Shown here: positions 7,985 to 17,511 of the stretch, piece by piece
Position numbering within the stretch: position 1 is the stretch's first letter
Layout: each line of letters begins with the position of its first letter
Assembly (NCBI GenBank): GCA_024239075.1
Contig: JANBVI010000008.1
Coordinates: forward strand, 124,001-188,000
Source of the DNA: Fischerella sp. CENA71
GTDB lineage: Bacteria; Cyanobacteriota; Cyanobacteriia; Cyanobacteriales; Nostocaceae
Direction: 5' to 3'
DNA: 64,000 bases
Made by a program: the position numbers and the translations under genes
The notes under the pieces: generated by a model
What the model was told of the DNA's origin: nothing
Database searches by the model: none
The model's input: only the letters and a program-made list of their open reading frames with translations

Positions 7985-9274
7985 ATGAAAAGACCTAAAC
8001 TATCTAGTTTATTTAAATTCACTACGGTAACACTGATCAGTTTTTCTGTATTGCTCCTGTTTTGGCTCGCCTCCCCATTACCAAAGACACTCGCCAAACC
8101 AGAAACTAAAATCTTTGAACAAGTTTGGCAAACCGTCAATGATAACTTTTACGATCCAAAATTTAATGGTGTGGATTGGAAAGCAATGCGGGAAAAGTAT
8201 AAATCTCAAGCCATGCAAACCAAATCTAACCAAGAATTTGTAGCGATTATCAATCAGATGCTTGGTGAATTGCAAACTTCTCACACCCGCTATTACACCC
8301 AAGATGAACCTGCTTACTATCAGATTTTAGGTATTTTTGTACCCAGAAGTGGTGAATTACAAAAGCAGCTAGCAAAATTCTTGCCGAAAGGCAAAATAGA
8401 ATACACTGACATTGGTGCATTTACCAAAAACATCAACGGCAAAACGTATGTTAGTGCCATTCTTGAGAAAAGTCCCGCCGCCGTAGCTGGGTTAAAAATT
8501 GGCGATCAAATCCTCAGTGTCGATGGTCGTCCCTATCAACCCATACAATCTTTTAAAGGAAAAGCAGGAGAAAAAGTCAAATTATTAATTCAACGTTCAG
8601 CCGCAACAAATAGTCAAACAGAAATTGCGATCGCACCCAAAAGTTATGATGCCAAAACCATGTTTATCGATGCTCAACAAGCCAGCATCCAAAACATACA
8701 ACGGGAAGGTAAAAAAATTGGCTATATTCATATCTGGTCACACGCAGCCAACGAAGACCAACAGCAGCTGCAATCAGAAATTATTTATGGTCGTCTTAAA
8801 GATGCAGATGGGTTAGTTTTAGACTTTAGAGACGGTTGGGGTGGAGGAGATGTCAATTCTCTTAACCTATTTACTGCTGAAACAGGGCCAAGTGTTACTA
8901 GTGTTTCCCGTGATGGTAAAAAGTATACTTACATCTCTCAGTGGAAAAAACCTGTGGCGATGTTGATCAACGAGGGAAGCAGAAGCAGCAAAGAAATTTA
9001 CGCCTATGGCTTTCAGCAACATAAAATTGGGCCTGTCATTGGTACCAAAACAGCCGGAGCAGTAGTTGCTGGTCGTCCTTTTTTTATGCAGGATGGTAGC
9101 TTACTTTACGTAGCAGTTGCAGATGTGTTTGTGAACGGAAATCAAAGATTAGAAGGTAAAGGCGTGACACCAAATATCAACGTTCCCTTACCATTAGAAT
9201 ATGCTCAAGGTGCAGATCCACAAAAAGAACAAGCCATAGAAACTGTACTAGAGGCTATTAAGCAAAGAAGCTGA
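7985..9274 (+). CDS. S41-family (C-terminal processing/tricorn-like) peptidase, exported
   Basis: A 429-residue protein. Residues about 10-35 are hydrophobic and end ASPLPKTLAKP, a signal peptide or anchor. Then comes an N-terminal helical domain (FEQVWQTVNDNFYDPKFNG), a PDZ-type region (SAILEKSPAAVAGLKIGDQILSVDGRP) and the peptidase core (LVLDFRDGWGGGDVN, KPVAMLINEGSRSSKEIYAY, IGTKTAGAVVAG). The Ser in GSRSSKE and the Lys in GTKTAG fit the Ser-Lys dyad of CtpA-like enzymes. It should act in the periplasm or lumen on unfolded or C-terminal substrates. The layout differs from the D1-processing CtpA by the long insert before the PDZ, so I do not call it ctpA. Confidence 0.88.
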   Translation: MKRPKLSSLFKFTTVTLISFSVLLLFWLASPLPKTLAKPETKIFEQVWQTVNDNFYDPKFNGVDWKAMREKYKSQAMQTKSNQEFVAIINQMLGELQTSHTRYYTQDEPAYYQILGIFVPRSGELQKQLAKFLPKGKIEYTDIGAFTKNINGKTYVSAILEKSPAAVAGLKIGDQILSVDGRPYQPIQSFKGKAGEKVKLLIQRSAATNSQTEIAIAPKSYDAKTMFIDAQQASIQNIQREGKKIGYIHIWSHAANEDQQQLQSEIIYGRLKDADGLVLDFRDGWGGGDVNSLNLFTAETGPSVTSVSRDGKKYTYISQWKKPVAMLINEGSRSSKEIYAYGFQQHKIGPVIGTKTAGAVVAGRPFFMQDGSLLYVAVADVFVNGNQRLEGKGVTPNINVPLPLEYAQGADPQKEQAIETVLEAIKQRS

Positions 9275-9312
9275 ATACAAAATGACTCTGCGTTTAAAAA
9301 CTCCACAACTTT

Positions 9313-10479
9313 TCACACCAATGTCTTCTGCTTCCTTAAACTTTGAATCGTGGAAATAGTGTGTTGTGCTACTTGCTCTATCTCCTCTGCTGTATTAAAC
9401 CTACCAATACCGAATCTTAGTGACGCATAAGCTAATTGTTCTGTATGTCCCAAGGCTGTGAGAACATGAGAAGGTGCAGTGGTTGCTGAGGAACAAGCTG
9501 AACCCGAAGATACTGCCATAACTGGTTGCAATCCTAACAGCAACGCAGCTCCATCCACGCCGTCAATACTAATATTTAAATTTCCTGCTAATCGTTGAGT
9601 AGGATGACCATTGAGATGAATTCCCTCTAATTGGGAAAGTTGCTCCCATAATCTTTGTCGGAGTTGGGTGAGGTATTGATTTTCTGTAGCTTGTACTTGC
9701 AAAGCTATTTCCACGGCCTTACCAAATCCGACGATTTGCGGTGTATACAAAGTGCCAGAACGCATTCCCCGTTCATGTCCACCACCGTGCTGCTGGGGAG
9801 CTAGTTGCACTCTGGGGTTGCGACGTCGGACGTACAACGCACCGATCCCCTTCGGACCATAGACTTTGTGTGCTGTCAGTGACATCAAGTCAATTTGCAT
9901 TGCCTGTACATCTAGAGGGATTTTACCAATAGCTTGAGCAGCATCACTATGAAAAATTACACCACGTTCCCGACACATGTCACCAATTTCCGCTAATGGT
10001 TGCAATACTCCAATTTCATTATTTGCAGCCATTATTGAAACTAAAATTGTGTCAGGACGAAAGGCTTTTTCTAATTGAGTTAAATCTATCAGTCCGTCTT
10101 TTTTAACAGGAAGAATTGTAATTTCAAAACCGAGAGTTTGCAGATATTTACAAGGATCAAGTACAGCATTATGTTCAGTCGCAACAGTAATAATATGCTG
10201 ACCTTTTTGAAAATAAGCTTCTGCAACTCCTTTAATTGCTAAATTATTGGCTTCTGTTGCACCACTAGTAAAAACAATTTCTTCTGGTGTGGCGTTGATG
10301 GCTGCTGCTAATATTTCTCGTGATTTTTTGACAGCTGCTTCCGTTTCCCAACCATAAACATGATTGATACTAGAAGGGTTGCCAAAATGATCGGTGAAAT
10401 AGGGTAGCATTGCTGCTAGTACCCGTTCATCTACGGGTGTGGTGGCGTGGTTATCGAGATAAATAGGACGATGAGACAT
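9313..10479 (-). CDS. Cysteine desulfurase, NifS/IscS family
   Basis: A 388-residue PLP enzyme. It starts RPIYLDNHATTPVDERVLAAML, binds PLP through the Lys in LTAHKVYGPKGIGALY, and carries the mobile catalytic Cys loop SSGSACSSATTAPSHVL. The short Cys loop and HATTPVD start place it in group I (NifS/IscS) rather than SufS. It takes sulfur from cysteine to make enzyme persulfide for Fe-S clusters and thio-cofactors. No nifU or iscU gene is adjacent and there is no nif context, so a housekeeping role is likelier than a nitrogen-fixation role. It is convergent with the S41 peptidase gene, 38 bases apart. Confidence 0.95.
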   Translation of the reverse strand: MSHRPIYLDNHATTPVDERVLAAMLPYFTDHFGNPSSINHVYGWETEAAVKKSREILAAAINATPEEIVFTSGATEANNLAIKGVAEAYFQKGQHIITVATEHNAVLDPCKYLQTLGFEITILPVKKDGLIDLTQLEKAFRPDTILVSIMAANNEIGVLQPLAEIGDMCRERGVIFHSDAAQAIGKIPLDVQAMQIDLMSLTAHKVYGPKGIGALYVRRRNPRVQLAPQQHGGGHERGMRSGTLYTPQIVGFGKAVEIALQVQATENQYLTQLRQRLWEQLSQLEGIHLNGHPTQRLAGNLNISIDGVDGAALLLGLQPVMAVSSGSACSSATTAPSHVLTALGHTEQLAYASLRFGIGRFNTAEEIEQVAQHTISTIQSLRKQKTLV

Positions 10480-10658
10480 AATTATTAAATTAAAATTTGA
10501 CTCATATTTTTTAATATACTAAAAACTTTGTATAATTCATTTTCTCCATTTAAAAGGGTAAAGTCATCAGACAAAGCATATATTAGTAGATTTTGCTGAA
10601 TTAATTTCAATAAAATAAACTCGCTGCCATTCAATACTAATCCAAAATTTGGTCGAGT

Positions 10659-10823
10659 ACGCAGGTTGGGATATTAATAAATCCTGATGAATTAACTGTG
10701 AGTGTGTATCGTCCAACTGGTGAGATGGAACTGTTAGCAAGTGAGGATAAGTTAGCTATTTCTGAGTTGTTTCCTGGTTGGGAAATTGCTATTTCTGAAC
10801 TATGGCCGCCTGTGTTTGAGTAG
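10659..10823 (+). pseudogene. Remnant of a Uma2/DUF820 endonuclease-fold gene
   Basis: The plus-strand frame ending at the TAG at 10821 reads TQVGILINPDELTVSVYRP, followed by DKLAISELFPGWEIAISELW. This is the C-terminal part of the Uma2/DUF820 family, which is expanded in cyanobacteria and has a restriction-endonuclease-like fold. Nothing upstream supplies the N-terminal core, so it is a leftover of about 55 codons. It is followed by a GAGTGC-TTCA-GCACTC hairpin at 10856. Confidence 0.6.
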
Positions 10824-10887
10824 TGTCTGTTGGTTTACGTTAGTGGTGTGGTTATGAGTGCTTCAGCACTCACTACAAGCTTTAAAT

Positions 10888-12618
10888 TTAGAATTGGTAC
10901 TGTTTACTACTAGTTATTTGTAATTGGGATGTAGTATCGGTGTTTAAATTGAGCGATCGCACTAATGACAGTGGTAATGGTTGCTGACTAATTCTGTTAA
11001 TATAATTTCCACTCAGATAAGGCAAGTAATTTAGCTGATTAGCAACATAGGTTTGAAAAAAAGATAGACCTAAAAATTTAACATAGCGTTGTGCTAATGC
11101 TGGATTTGGGCCGATTACTTGTTCTGGTACTGGGATAGCAGAGTTTGGTGATTCTGCTATTGTCGAAAAGTGTGTACCATTATTGATTAATGCTAAATAT
11201 TTGTTGGCAGTTGTTAACCAAGTAAAAGGTTGAATTTGTTCAGGTAAAGATGGAGCAGCTGTATCTTTACTACCACTGACAATCATCACTGGTATTTTAA
11301 TTTGACTGAGGCTGTCTTTGCCAAGAACAATACTGTCAATTGGGTTAATAGCGATCGCTGCTTTAATGCGTGGATCAGACAGATCATACTGACCAGTTAA
11401 GGGTAACTCCGTAGTCAAGCACTGAAGCAACAGTGAGACGTTCAGGGTATCTTTTGAAGGTGGACAACTTTTTTGGATTTGGGGAAAGTTTATCGGCGCG
11501 CCTGCTAATGCTAAAGCTGTGTAACCTCCAAAGGATTGGCCAATCACCCCTACTTGTTCCAAATTCAAGCGTCCTTGCCAAATTGGATTGGATTGAGAAA
11601 GTTTACTGAGTTGATCCAAAAGGAATTTAATATCTAAAGGTCGATCAATAAATTCTCTGGGACTAGTAATTTCTGCTGACCTACCCGATAATAGGGCTTG
11701 TAACTGCGCCGCGTTGCTACCAGGATGTTCTGGAACTGCAACCACAAATCCATAGGAAACTAGATGTTCGGCTAAGTAAACAAAGCTGGTTCGATCAGAA
11801 CCAAGTCCGTGGGAGATGACGATTACTGGTCTAGGGCTAGAAATTTGTGGTAGGTAAATGTCAGCCTGGTATTTACGACTCCGAGAGACGTCATTGAGTT
11901 CAATTGTTTGCTTTTGCCATTTATAAGGCCCTGGTTGCAGTAAGTTTTTGGCAGTATTGGTATTCTCTGCGGAATTAGTCGTTACTTCTTGGCTAGCTTC
12001 TTTTTCAATCAGTGCGATCGCTTTTTGAGTCTGATTTAAAAAATTCTGGGCTAGGTTGGCTAACTCTAGAGCGCGAGCTAAATTAATTGCAATCTGACTT
12101 GAGGGAAATTTCCGTAGTACATTCAATAAAGTTAAGCCTTCCGGTTCCGCCGCAGCTAAAATTAAGGCTGCACGAATTCCATATAAACCAGTAGCCAGAC
12201 TATCACCCTCAATCACTGTTGCTAAATTTTCCAGTAATCTCTCGCCTATTGGGGTGTAGAGAAACTGCGAAATTTGTACCGCATTTAAGGGAATAGGAGT
12301 CAACAATACTTCTTTAATCTGCTGTAGTTGTTCTTTGGGTGCATATTGAAAATACGCAGCCAATTCGTTATCTATTTTACCTGTTTTGGCGTAATTTTCT
12401 AGAGATTGGACTGATACTGAACGCTCCAATAAACCATAGGATAGGGTTAAGCGTTCTGCACTTAACACAGGACGAGGAATGAGAGTTGGTATCAAACAGG
12501 TGGTGAGTATAAAGCCACCATAGAACCACTTAAATTTATTTTTTGTATTATTTTTGATAGTAAATATAAATTTATCTATGCTTTTGGATATTTTTTGAGC
12601 AAATTTTAAATTTGACAT
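10888..12618 (-). CDS. Alpha/beta hydrolase with N-terminal DUF1400 domain
   Basis: A 576-residue protein. After a basic start there is a hydrophobic segment (WFYGGFILTTCLIPTLIP), so it is anchored or exported. Residues about 50-140 form a DUF1400 domain (ERLTLSYGLLERSVSVQSLE, PLNAVQISQFLYTPIGERLL), common in cyanobacteria. The hydrolase domain begins near residue 250 with PRPVIVISHGLGSDRTSFVY, has the nucleophile elbow VGVIGQSFGGYTAL, and a late His in NNGTHFSTIAE. It resembles platelet-activating-factor acetylhydrolase-like esterases. Likely an exported lipase or esterase; substrate unknown. Confidence 0.85.
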   Translation of the reverse strand: MSNLKFAQKISKSIDKFIFTIKNNTKNKFKWFYGGFILTTCLIPTLIPRPVLSAERLTLSYGLLERSVSVQSLENYAKTGKIDNELAAYFQYAPKEQLQQIKEVLLTPIPLNAVQISQFLYTPIGERLLENLATVIEGDSLATGLYGIRAALILAAAEPEGLTLLNVLRKFPSSQIAINLARALELANLAQNFLNQTQKAIALIEKEASQEVTTNSAENTNTAKNLLQPGPYKWQKQTIELNDVSRSRKYQADIYLPQISSPRPVIVISHGLGSDRTSFVYLAEHLVSYGFVVAVPEHPGSNAAQLQALLSGRSAEITSPREFIDRPLDIKFLLDQLSKLSQSNPIWQGRLNLEQVGVIGQSFGGYTALALAGAPINFPQIQKSCPPSKDTLNVSLLLQCLTTELPLTGQYDLSDPRIKAAIAINPIDSIVLGKDSLSQIKIPVMIVSGSKDTAAPSLPEQIQPFTWLTTANKYLALINNGTHFSTIAESPNSAIPVPEQVIGPNPALAQRYVKFLGLSFFQTYVANQLNYLPYLSGNYINRISQQPLPLSLVRSLNLNTDTTSQLQITSSKQYQF

Positions 12619-12766
12619 TGGAACACCCTCATCTCTTTTTTGTTAAAAACATGCGAATTTAGCTTGTTAGTGACAGCAAATTATTAGGATTGCTTTACTT
12701 TCTGAGTATCTCAGTAGTAAAAGATGAGGGTGTAAGTGATACTATCACTGGATATATTGTGAATCG

Positions 12767-13144
12767 CTAATGCGATCGCCTTTCTTGCCACCGATTTAGA
12801 AAAGGAATTACTATTCCATCATAAACTGGGTAATCAGTCGGGATTGGATATTTTTCCTCCAAATCGCTCAAACAGCCTTGAATGACTGCTTTATAAGGTG
12901 GTTTTCCTCCACCAAATCTTTCAGATGTAATATCGAAGTGAATACCTTTGTAGCAATTCCAGGCGTGATGAATGCATAAACGATAGTATCCTTCGACATA
13001 ATCTACGTCTGGAAACTGTTGCGATAACAACATAGCGTTTCCAAAACAACATTGAGGTTGTACAACTTCATCAGCTATTCTATAGATGATTTTTGCTACA
13101 TCTTTGGGAAGTGAGAACAGCAGTTTGATTTCAATGTGGTTCAT
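12767..13144 (-). CDS. Conserved hypothetical protein
   Basis: A 125-residue soluble protein from the ATG at 13144 (MNHIEIKLLFSLPKDVAKI); an upstream GTG/ATG-type extension to 13189 looks non-homologous. It is rich in aromatic residues and Cys/His (QPQCCFGNAMLLSQQF, YRLCIHHAWNCYKGIHFDI), which might bind metal. No domain recognised. The gene is alone, downstream of a long intergenic region. Confidence 0.6.
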   Translation of the reverse strand: MNHIEIKLLFSLPKDVAKIIYRIADEVVQPQCCFGNAMLLSQQFPDVDYVEGYYRLCIHHAWNCYKGIHFDITSERFGGGKPPYKAVIQGCLSDLEEKYPIPTDYPVYDGIVIPFLNRWQERRSH

Positions 13145-13640
13145 AATTGCGCCGAAGGTAGATGTTTTATTGGTATAAAAGCACACCATTCTGGGCTAAT
13201 GTTAGCAAAACTAACACCAAGTGTCTCATGCTCATGCACTACAAGTTTTACCCAGATTAGCTTCTAGTTTTTTTCAGTAATATACCTCTCAAAAACTAAT
13301 ACAGTTTTGAGAAGCAATAGTGCGAGAAAATTTTGAAAAATTATCGGGTGTTTGAATGATTTTTACACAGATAAATTTTGCCAAAAATATGTCATCTTTT
13401 ATCCTGCAAATACATTCATAAATTTAATAAAAGACATGGCATTTTATAAAATTTTCTCTATCACTGAGCAAACAATTAGGATACTTTAATCAAGCATTAA
13501 GCAGTTTTTAAGCATCCTTAATAAACTTACTGGGTAAAAATAAGGAACTTATAAGAAAGTTATAATAAATTTGATCTGAAATCTTGTTAACCCTGTCAAA
13601 ACAAGAATATTTGCTTTATTAAAAAACTAGTATTGATAAA

Positions 13641-13674
13641 AAAATCCCTTCTATCAGTTTGGAAGGGATTTTTT
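13641..13674 (+). terminator. Rho-independent terminator-like hairpin
   Basis: The arm AAAATCCCTTC and the arm GAAGGGATTTT are separated by a 10-base loop and followed by a T run (plus strand). The upstream sequence has no CDS on the plus strand for more than 400 bases, so the transcript it ends is unknown. Confidence 0.75.
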
Positions 13675-13935
13675 GATGCCTGTTGAACTCTTAGTGTTAA
13701 GTTTGCCTTGATTTAATATGGCAACAAATAATATTAAATCAAGCAACAAGCAACATAGACCACCTTAATCAAATTACCAGATGTATATAAGAAAGTTATA
13801 AATCCGAAATCATTTTTGGGTTCGGCGAAATCATTTATAAGAACATAGGTTGAAAACCCCCTACTGTGTACACACAAGTCGGTAAAACCTCAATACTGCT
13901 CGGATAAGACAAATCGATTGACATTTAAACCCACC

Positions 13936-13959
13936 AGAGACGCGCCATGGCGCGTCTCT
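13936..13959. repeat. Perfect palindrome of the AGAGACGCG type
   Basis: The arm AGAGACGCGCCA is followed directly by its reverse complement TGGCGCGTCTCT. GAGACGC-based intergenic palindromes of this kind are dispersed in Nostocales genomes; a related half (GTAGAGACGCTTTGCG) occurs near 33325. Confidence 0.7.
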
Positions 13960-14079
13960 ACATGGCCCAAATTATGACGAAAAATCCTTAACCGAGAAAT
14001 ATTGGGGAAAACCTGATGCACATTGACTCGAAAAGCCTAAAATAATAACCTCACCCCCATTCTCCATGCCCGATCCCTA

Positions 14080-15474
14080 TTACGCCTCTCCCCCAACAAC
14101 CACATCGCGTATTCGCAGACTTGGCCCGCCACAACCTACAGATAAACCATTTTGTCCACCTTTACCACAACCACCGGATTCGTCCCAGTAAAAGTCGTCA
14201 CCAACTGCTTCTATATCTGTCAAGGTTTGAAATACGTTTCCTGAAAGAGTGACATCTTTGACTGGTTCGGCTATCTTCCCATTTCTAATCATCCAAGCTT
14301 CCCCAGCGCTAAAGGTGAACATTTCGCCGTTAGTCATTCCACCCAACCAGTTACGGGCGTAAACTCCTTGTTTGATCCCACTAAATAAATCAGCTACAGG
14401 TGTTTTACCTTTTTCTATCCATGTGTTGGTCATGCGGACAATAGGTGCATAGTGATAATTAAGACATCTAGCATTACCTGTTGCTGCTTCTCCTAATTTA
14501 CCTGCGGTTTCGCGAGAATGTAATCTTCCGACTAATATACCATCTTGAATTAACTGCGTAGTTGTCGCAGGTGTTCCTTCATCATCATATAAATAACTAC
14601 CTCTATGTCCATTTGGGGCTGCACCATCAAAAATTTGCAATTCTTTTGGGCCAAACCTGCGTCCAATCGTCATCACTTCCAGCAAATCTGGGTTTTCGTA
14701 AGCCATGTCTGCTTCTGAAAGATGTCCAAAGGCTTCGTGAACAAATAAACCTGTGAGAATGGGATCAATAACTACAGTGTAAGTATTACCTTTGACTGAT
14801 GGTAGTGTTAAGGCTGCTACTGCTCTTTGGGCGGCACTTTTGACTTGAGTGTCTAGATTAATTAAATCTTCAAAACCTTGTCGAGAACCGATGGTTTCTC
14901 TACCAGTTTGCACAGTTTCATCATCTCTGGCTGTGGCAGCAAAACGCATTTCCATATCTACCCAAGATTGTTCAATGAAAGTACCTTCACTAGTAGCTAT
15001 TATTACCCGTTGGCTGGTATCACTGTAGCGTACAGATGTGGTGGTGATGCGATGGTCTACACTTTTAAGGAGATCACAGTAGCGATCGCACAATTCTTTT
15101 TTGCGAGTCAAAGAAATATACCGGGGATTAGTACCTGTTAAGGGTAATTGACACACAGTTTGCACTGGTTGAATGGGAGCAAGTACAGTTTCTTCATCAC
15201 CAACCAGGCGCGCCGCAGCAATTGCTTCTTCGATGCGTTCAGCAATTGTTGTCAAGCGGTTGAAACTGCTGAATCCCCATCCACCTTTATAAGCAGCACG
15301 AATATGTCCACCAATGGAGATCGCTTCGCTGAGAGTTTCGACTTTTTCACCACGCAAAAATATATCTGTACCTTCAGCTTCTTCTAGGCGAATCATTAAA
15401 TAATCCACCTGTGATGAATAGCGCTGAACTAAGTCAGAAAGCAAATTCTGCACATCTATAAGTAAACTAGGCAT
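14080..15474 (-). CDS. tldD: TldD-type metalloprotease (TldD/PmbA family)
   Basis: A 464-residue protein. The metal motif HExxxH is seen as VHEAFGHLSEAD near residue 250, with the late Cys-Gly-rich region GGCGKGGQNGLSVGCGGPSLR at the C-terminus. Other family blocks are GTPATTTQLIQDGILVG and NARCLNYHYAPIVRMTNTW. TldD pairs with PmbA/TldE to cleave unfolded or ribosomal peptides, for example in maturation of modified peptides and degradation of antitoxins. The partner gene is not in this window. The gene is alone, divergent from the DUF2079 gene. Confidence 0.93.
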   Translation of the reverse strand: MPSLLIDVQNLLSDLVQRYSSQVDYLMIRLEEAEGTDIFLRGEKVETLSEAISIGGHIRAAYKGGWGFSSFNRLTTIAERIEEAIAAARLVGDEETVLAPIQPVQTVCQLPLTGTNPRYISLTRKKELCDRYCDLLKSVDHRITTTSVRYSDTSQRVIIATSEGTFIEQSWVDMEMRFAATARDDETVQTGRETIGSRQGFEDLINLDTQVKSAAQRAVAALTLPSVKGNTYTVVIDPILTGLFVHEAFGHLSEADMAYENPDLLEVMTIGRRFGPKELQIFDGAAPNGHRGSYLYDDEGTPATTTQLIQDGILVGRLHSRETAGKLGEAATGNARCLNYHYAPIVRMTNTWIEKGKTPVADLFSGIKQGVYARNWLGGMTNGEMFTFSAGEAWMIRNGKIAEPVKDVTLSGNVFQTLTDIEAVGDDFYWDESGGCGKGGQNGLSVGCGGPSLRIRDVVVGGEA

Positions 15475-15649
15475 TTGACTGCTAGGAACAACGACGACTT
15501 GAATTTATTCTCCGATAAAGTGTGAAGGGATAAGAGAGAAGGGAGAAGAGTAAACAGAGTAAAGTAGATATTTTTTGATCGTTTATCCTGTATTCTTTGT
15601 TAATGCGATCGCCATAAAACGTACAGAAAGCCTTGACTATTTATCCTTG

Positions 15650-17311
15650 ATGTGGTTAAAAATGCAAGAAAAACTGCCAAAAATCTTTAAATTAGAGGCA
15701 GGTAATGCCAGTAAAAATGTTTTGCTGTTGGCAGGAATCTTTTTTTTCCTGTGTCTGTTATTTACCCTGCACCGCTACTATAGTTTTTACGCTTCCTTCG
15801 ACCAAGGCATTTTTAACCAAGTTTTTTGGAATAATCTGCATGGTCGCTTTTTTCAAAGTTCTCTTTCTTCTAGTCTTTCTACTAATGTAGTTCATGCGGG
15901 CGAATTTCCTACAGTATATTACCATCGGCTTGGGCAACACTTCACACCAGCGTTATTGTTGTGGCTACCAATTTACGCTTTATTTCCCTCTCCGGCGACT
16001 TTGACTGTTTTGCAAGTCACACTGATCACGGCAGCTGGTTTAGTGCTATACGTACTCGCTAGGCTATATCTCCAACCACAATTAGCAGTCATGATTACCG
16101 CTAGCTTTTACGGTGCAAATGCGGTGATCGGCCCGACTTTAAGTAACTTTCATGACATTTGCCAAATTCCTCTGTTTGTATTTACCCTGCTGCTAGCAAT
16201 GGAAAAACGCTGGTGGTGGTTATTTTGGTTGATGGCAGTTTTGATTTTAGCTGTCCGGGAAGATGCAGGTATAGGATTATTTGGGGTGGGAGTTTATATG
16301 ATTTTGAGTCAACGCTTTCCTCGTGCTGGCGTTGCTGTGTGTATTCTCAGTTTTGGTTACATATTGGTGTTGACTAATAAAATCATGCCTCTGTTTTCTG
16401 AAGATGCTTCACGCCGATTTGCGATCGAACGATTTGGACAATATATTGATGGAGATGAAGGTTCGACTTTAGATATCATTCGGGGCATGATTAGTAACCC
16501 TGTGCAATTATTAGTCGAATTAATTACACCGATAGATAGAACAATTAAGTATTTACTTGGTCAATGGTTGCCCTTAGCGTTTGTACCTGCTGTTTCTCCT
16601 AGTTCTTGGATGATAGCTGGGTTTCCATTATTACAATTATTCATTAGCCGGGGTGAATCTGTTCTTTCAATTACAATCCGTTATGCCTTAACTGTAGTCC
16701 CAGGATTATTTTACGGCTCTATTCTCTGGTGGGCACACCGTCAGCAAAAATTGAAACCTTCATTACGCCGCTTATGGATAGGTTGTATTTGTCTGTCTTT
16801 ATTTTTTAGCTTCACATCTAACCCAAATCGCACTTTTTATTTTCTGATTCCTGATTCAGTAAAACCACTGGTATATGTGTCATTACCAGAACAATGGCAG
16901 CATGTTAATCAAATGCGTCCCTTGCTGGCACAAATTCCCTCTGATGCCAGTGTATCTGCAACAACATATTTGGTTCCCCATCTTTCAAGTCGGCGAGAAA
17001 TCCTGCGTTTACCTGCTTTAGAACTACGTAATGATGCTAAAGAAGTGATAAAAGTAGATTATGCGATCGCTGATCTTTGGCAATTACAAAAATATCAAGC
17101 TGCATTTAAAAGCGATCGCCGTTTATTAAAAGATTTAGTACCACTGATTGACCAGCTTACCAATAATCGCGAATATGGAATCATTGGCTTTCAAAATGGC
17201 GTCATTCTCTTAAAAAAAGCTGCCAGTTCGGACACACAAGCAACAGCAGCTTGGTTACAATTCCGGCAAGAGTTGGGAGAAGGGATCGGGGACAAAACAA
17301 TTAAAAATTAA
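15650..17311 (+). CDS. DUF2079 polytopic membrane protein
   Basis: About 553 residues from the ATG at 15650; an upstream non-ATG extension is less likely. It opens with a hydrophobic helix (NVLLLAGIFFFLCLLFTLHR), then YYSFYASFDQGIFNQVFW, the signature of DUF2079, and about ten further hydrophobic segments. The last 120 residues are soluble (MRPLLAQIPSDASVSATTYL, a GT-C-like C-terminal domain). DUF2079 proteins resemble GT-C glycosyltransferases or mannosyltransferases with a periplasmic catalytic loop; the exact sugar and acceptor are unknown. The gene ends in AT-rich and heptamer repeats. Confidence 0.85.
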   Translation: MWLKMQEKLPKIFKLEAGNASKNVLLLAGIFFFLCLLFTLHRYYSFYASFDQGIFNQVFWNNLHGRFFQSSLSSSLSTNVVHAGEFPTVYYHRLGQHFTPALLLWLPIYALFPSPATLTVLQVTLITAAGLVLYVLARLYLQPQLAVMITASFYGANAVIGPTLSNFHDICQIPLFVFTLLLAMEKRWWWLFWLMAVLILAVREDAGIGLFGVGVYMILSQRFPRAGVAVCILSFGYILVLTNKIMPLFSEDASRRFAIERFGQYIDGDEGSTLDIIRGMISNPVQLLVELITPIDRTIKYLLGQWLPLAFVPAVSPSSWMIAGFPLLQLFISRGESVLSITIRYALTVVPGLFYGSILWWAHRQQKLKPSLRRLWIGCICLSLFFSFTSNPNRTFYFLIPDSVKPLVYVSLPEQWQHVNQMRPLLAQIPSDASVSATTYLVPHLSSRREILRLPALELRNDAKEVIKVDYAIADLWQLQKYQAAFKSDRRLLKDLVPLIDQLTNNREYGIIGFQNGVILLKKAASSDTQATAAWLQFRQELGEGIGDKTIKN

Positions 17312-17478
17312 AAATTAAAAATTAAAAATTGGGAAGGGAGTGGGAAGACAAGGGAGGGTGGTGAGACAAGGAGGACAAGGAAGACAAGGAAGAATTTATT
17401 CCAATGCTCAATGACAAATGACAAATGACCGATGACTAATGACAAATGACCAATGACAAATGACCAATGACAAATTTT
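17299..17478. repeat. Two short tandem repeat tracts (AAAATTA and TGACAAA)
   Basis: Four copies of the heptamer ATTAAAA at about 17299-17330 are followed by purine-rich repeats and then six or more copies of TGACAAA/TGACCAA at about 17410-17475. This is the reverse complement of the TCATTTG heptamer seen elsewhere in the window. It fills the gap before the GT4 gene. Confidence 0.85.
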
Positions 17479-17511
17479 AGAGAAATGTAAAGGCTTGGGG
17501 GATTGCATCCA

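Larger units (their letters stand above)
13190..14079. other. Long intergenic region, AT-rich
   Basis: About 890 bases with no protein-like frame. It holds one well-formed terminator hairpin (13641-13674) with no annotated gene reading into it from the left on the plus strand, so a small unannotated transcript between about 13200 and 13640 is possible but unproven. It also holds a perfect 24-bp palindrome (13936-13959). The rest is unremarkable. Confidence 0.5.

Noticed and set aside
9313-10479. Annotation as nitrogen-fixation nifS
   Set aside because: No nif genes nearby and the sequence fits general group I cysteine desulfurases.
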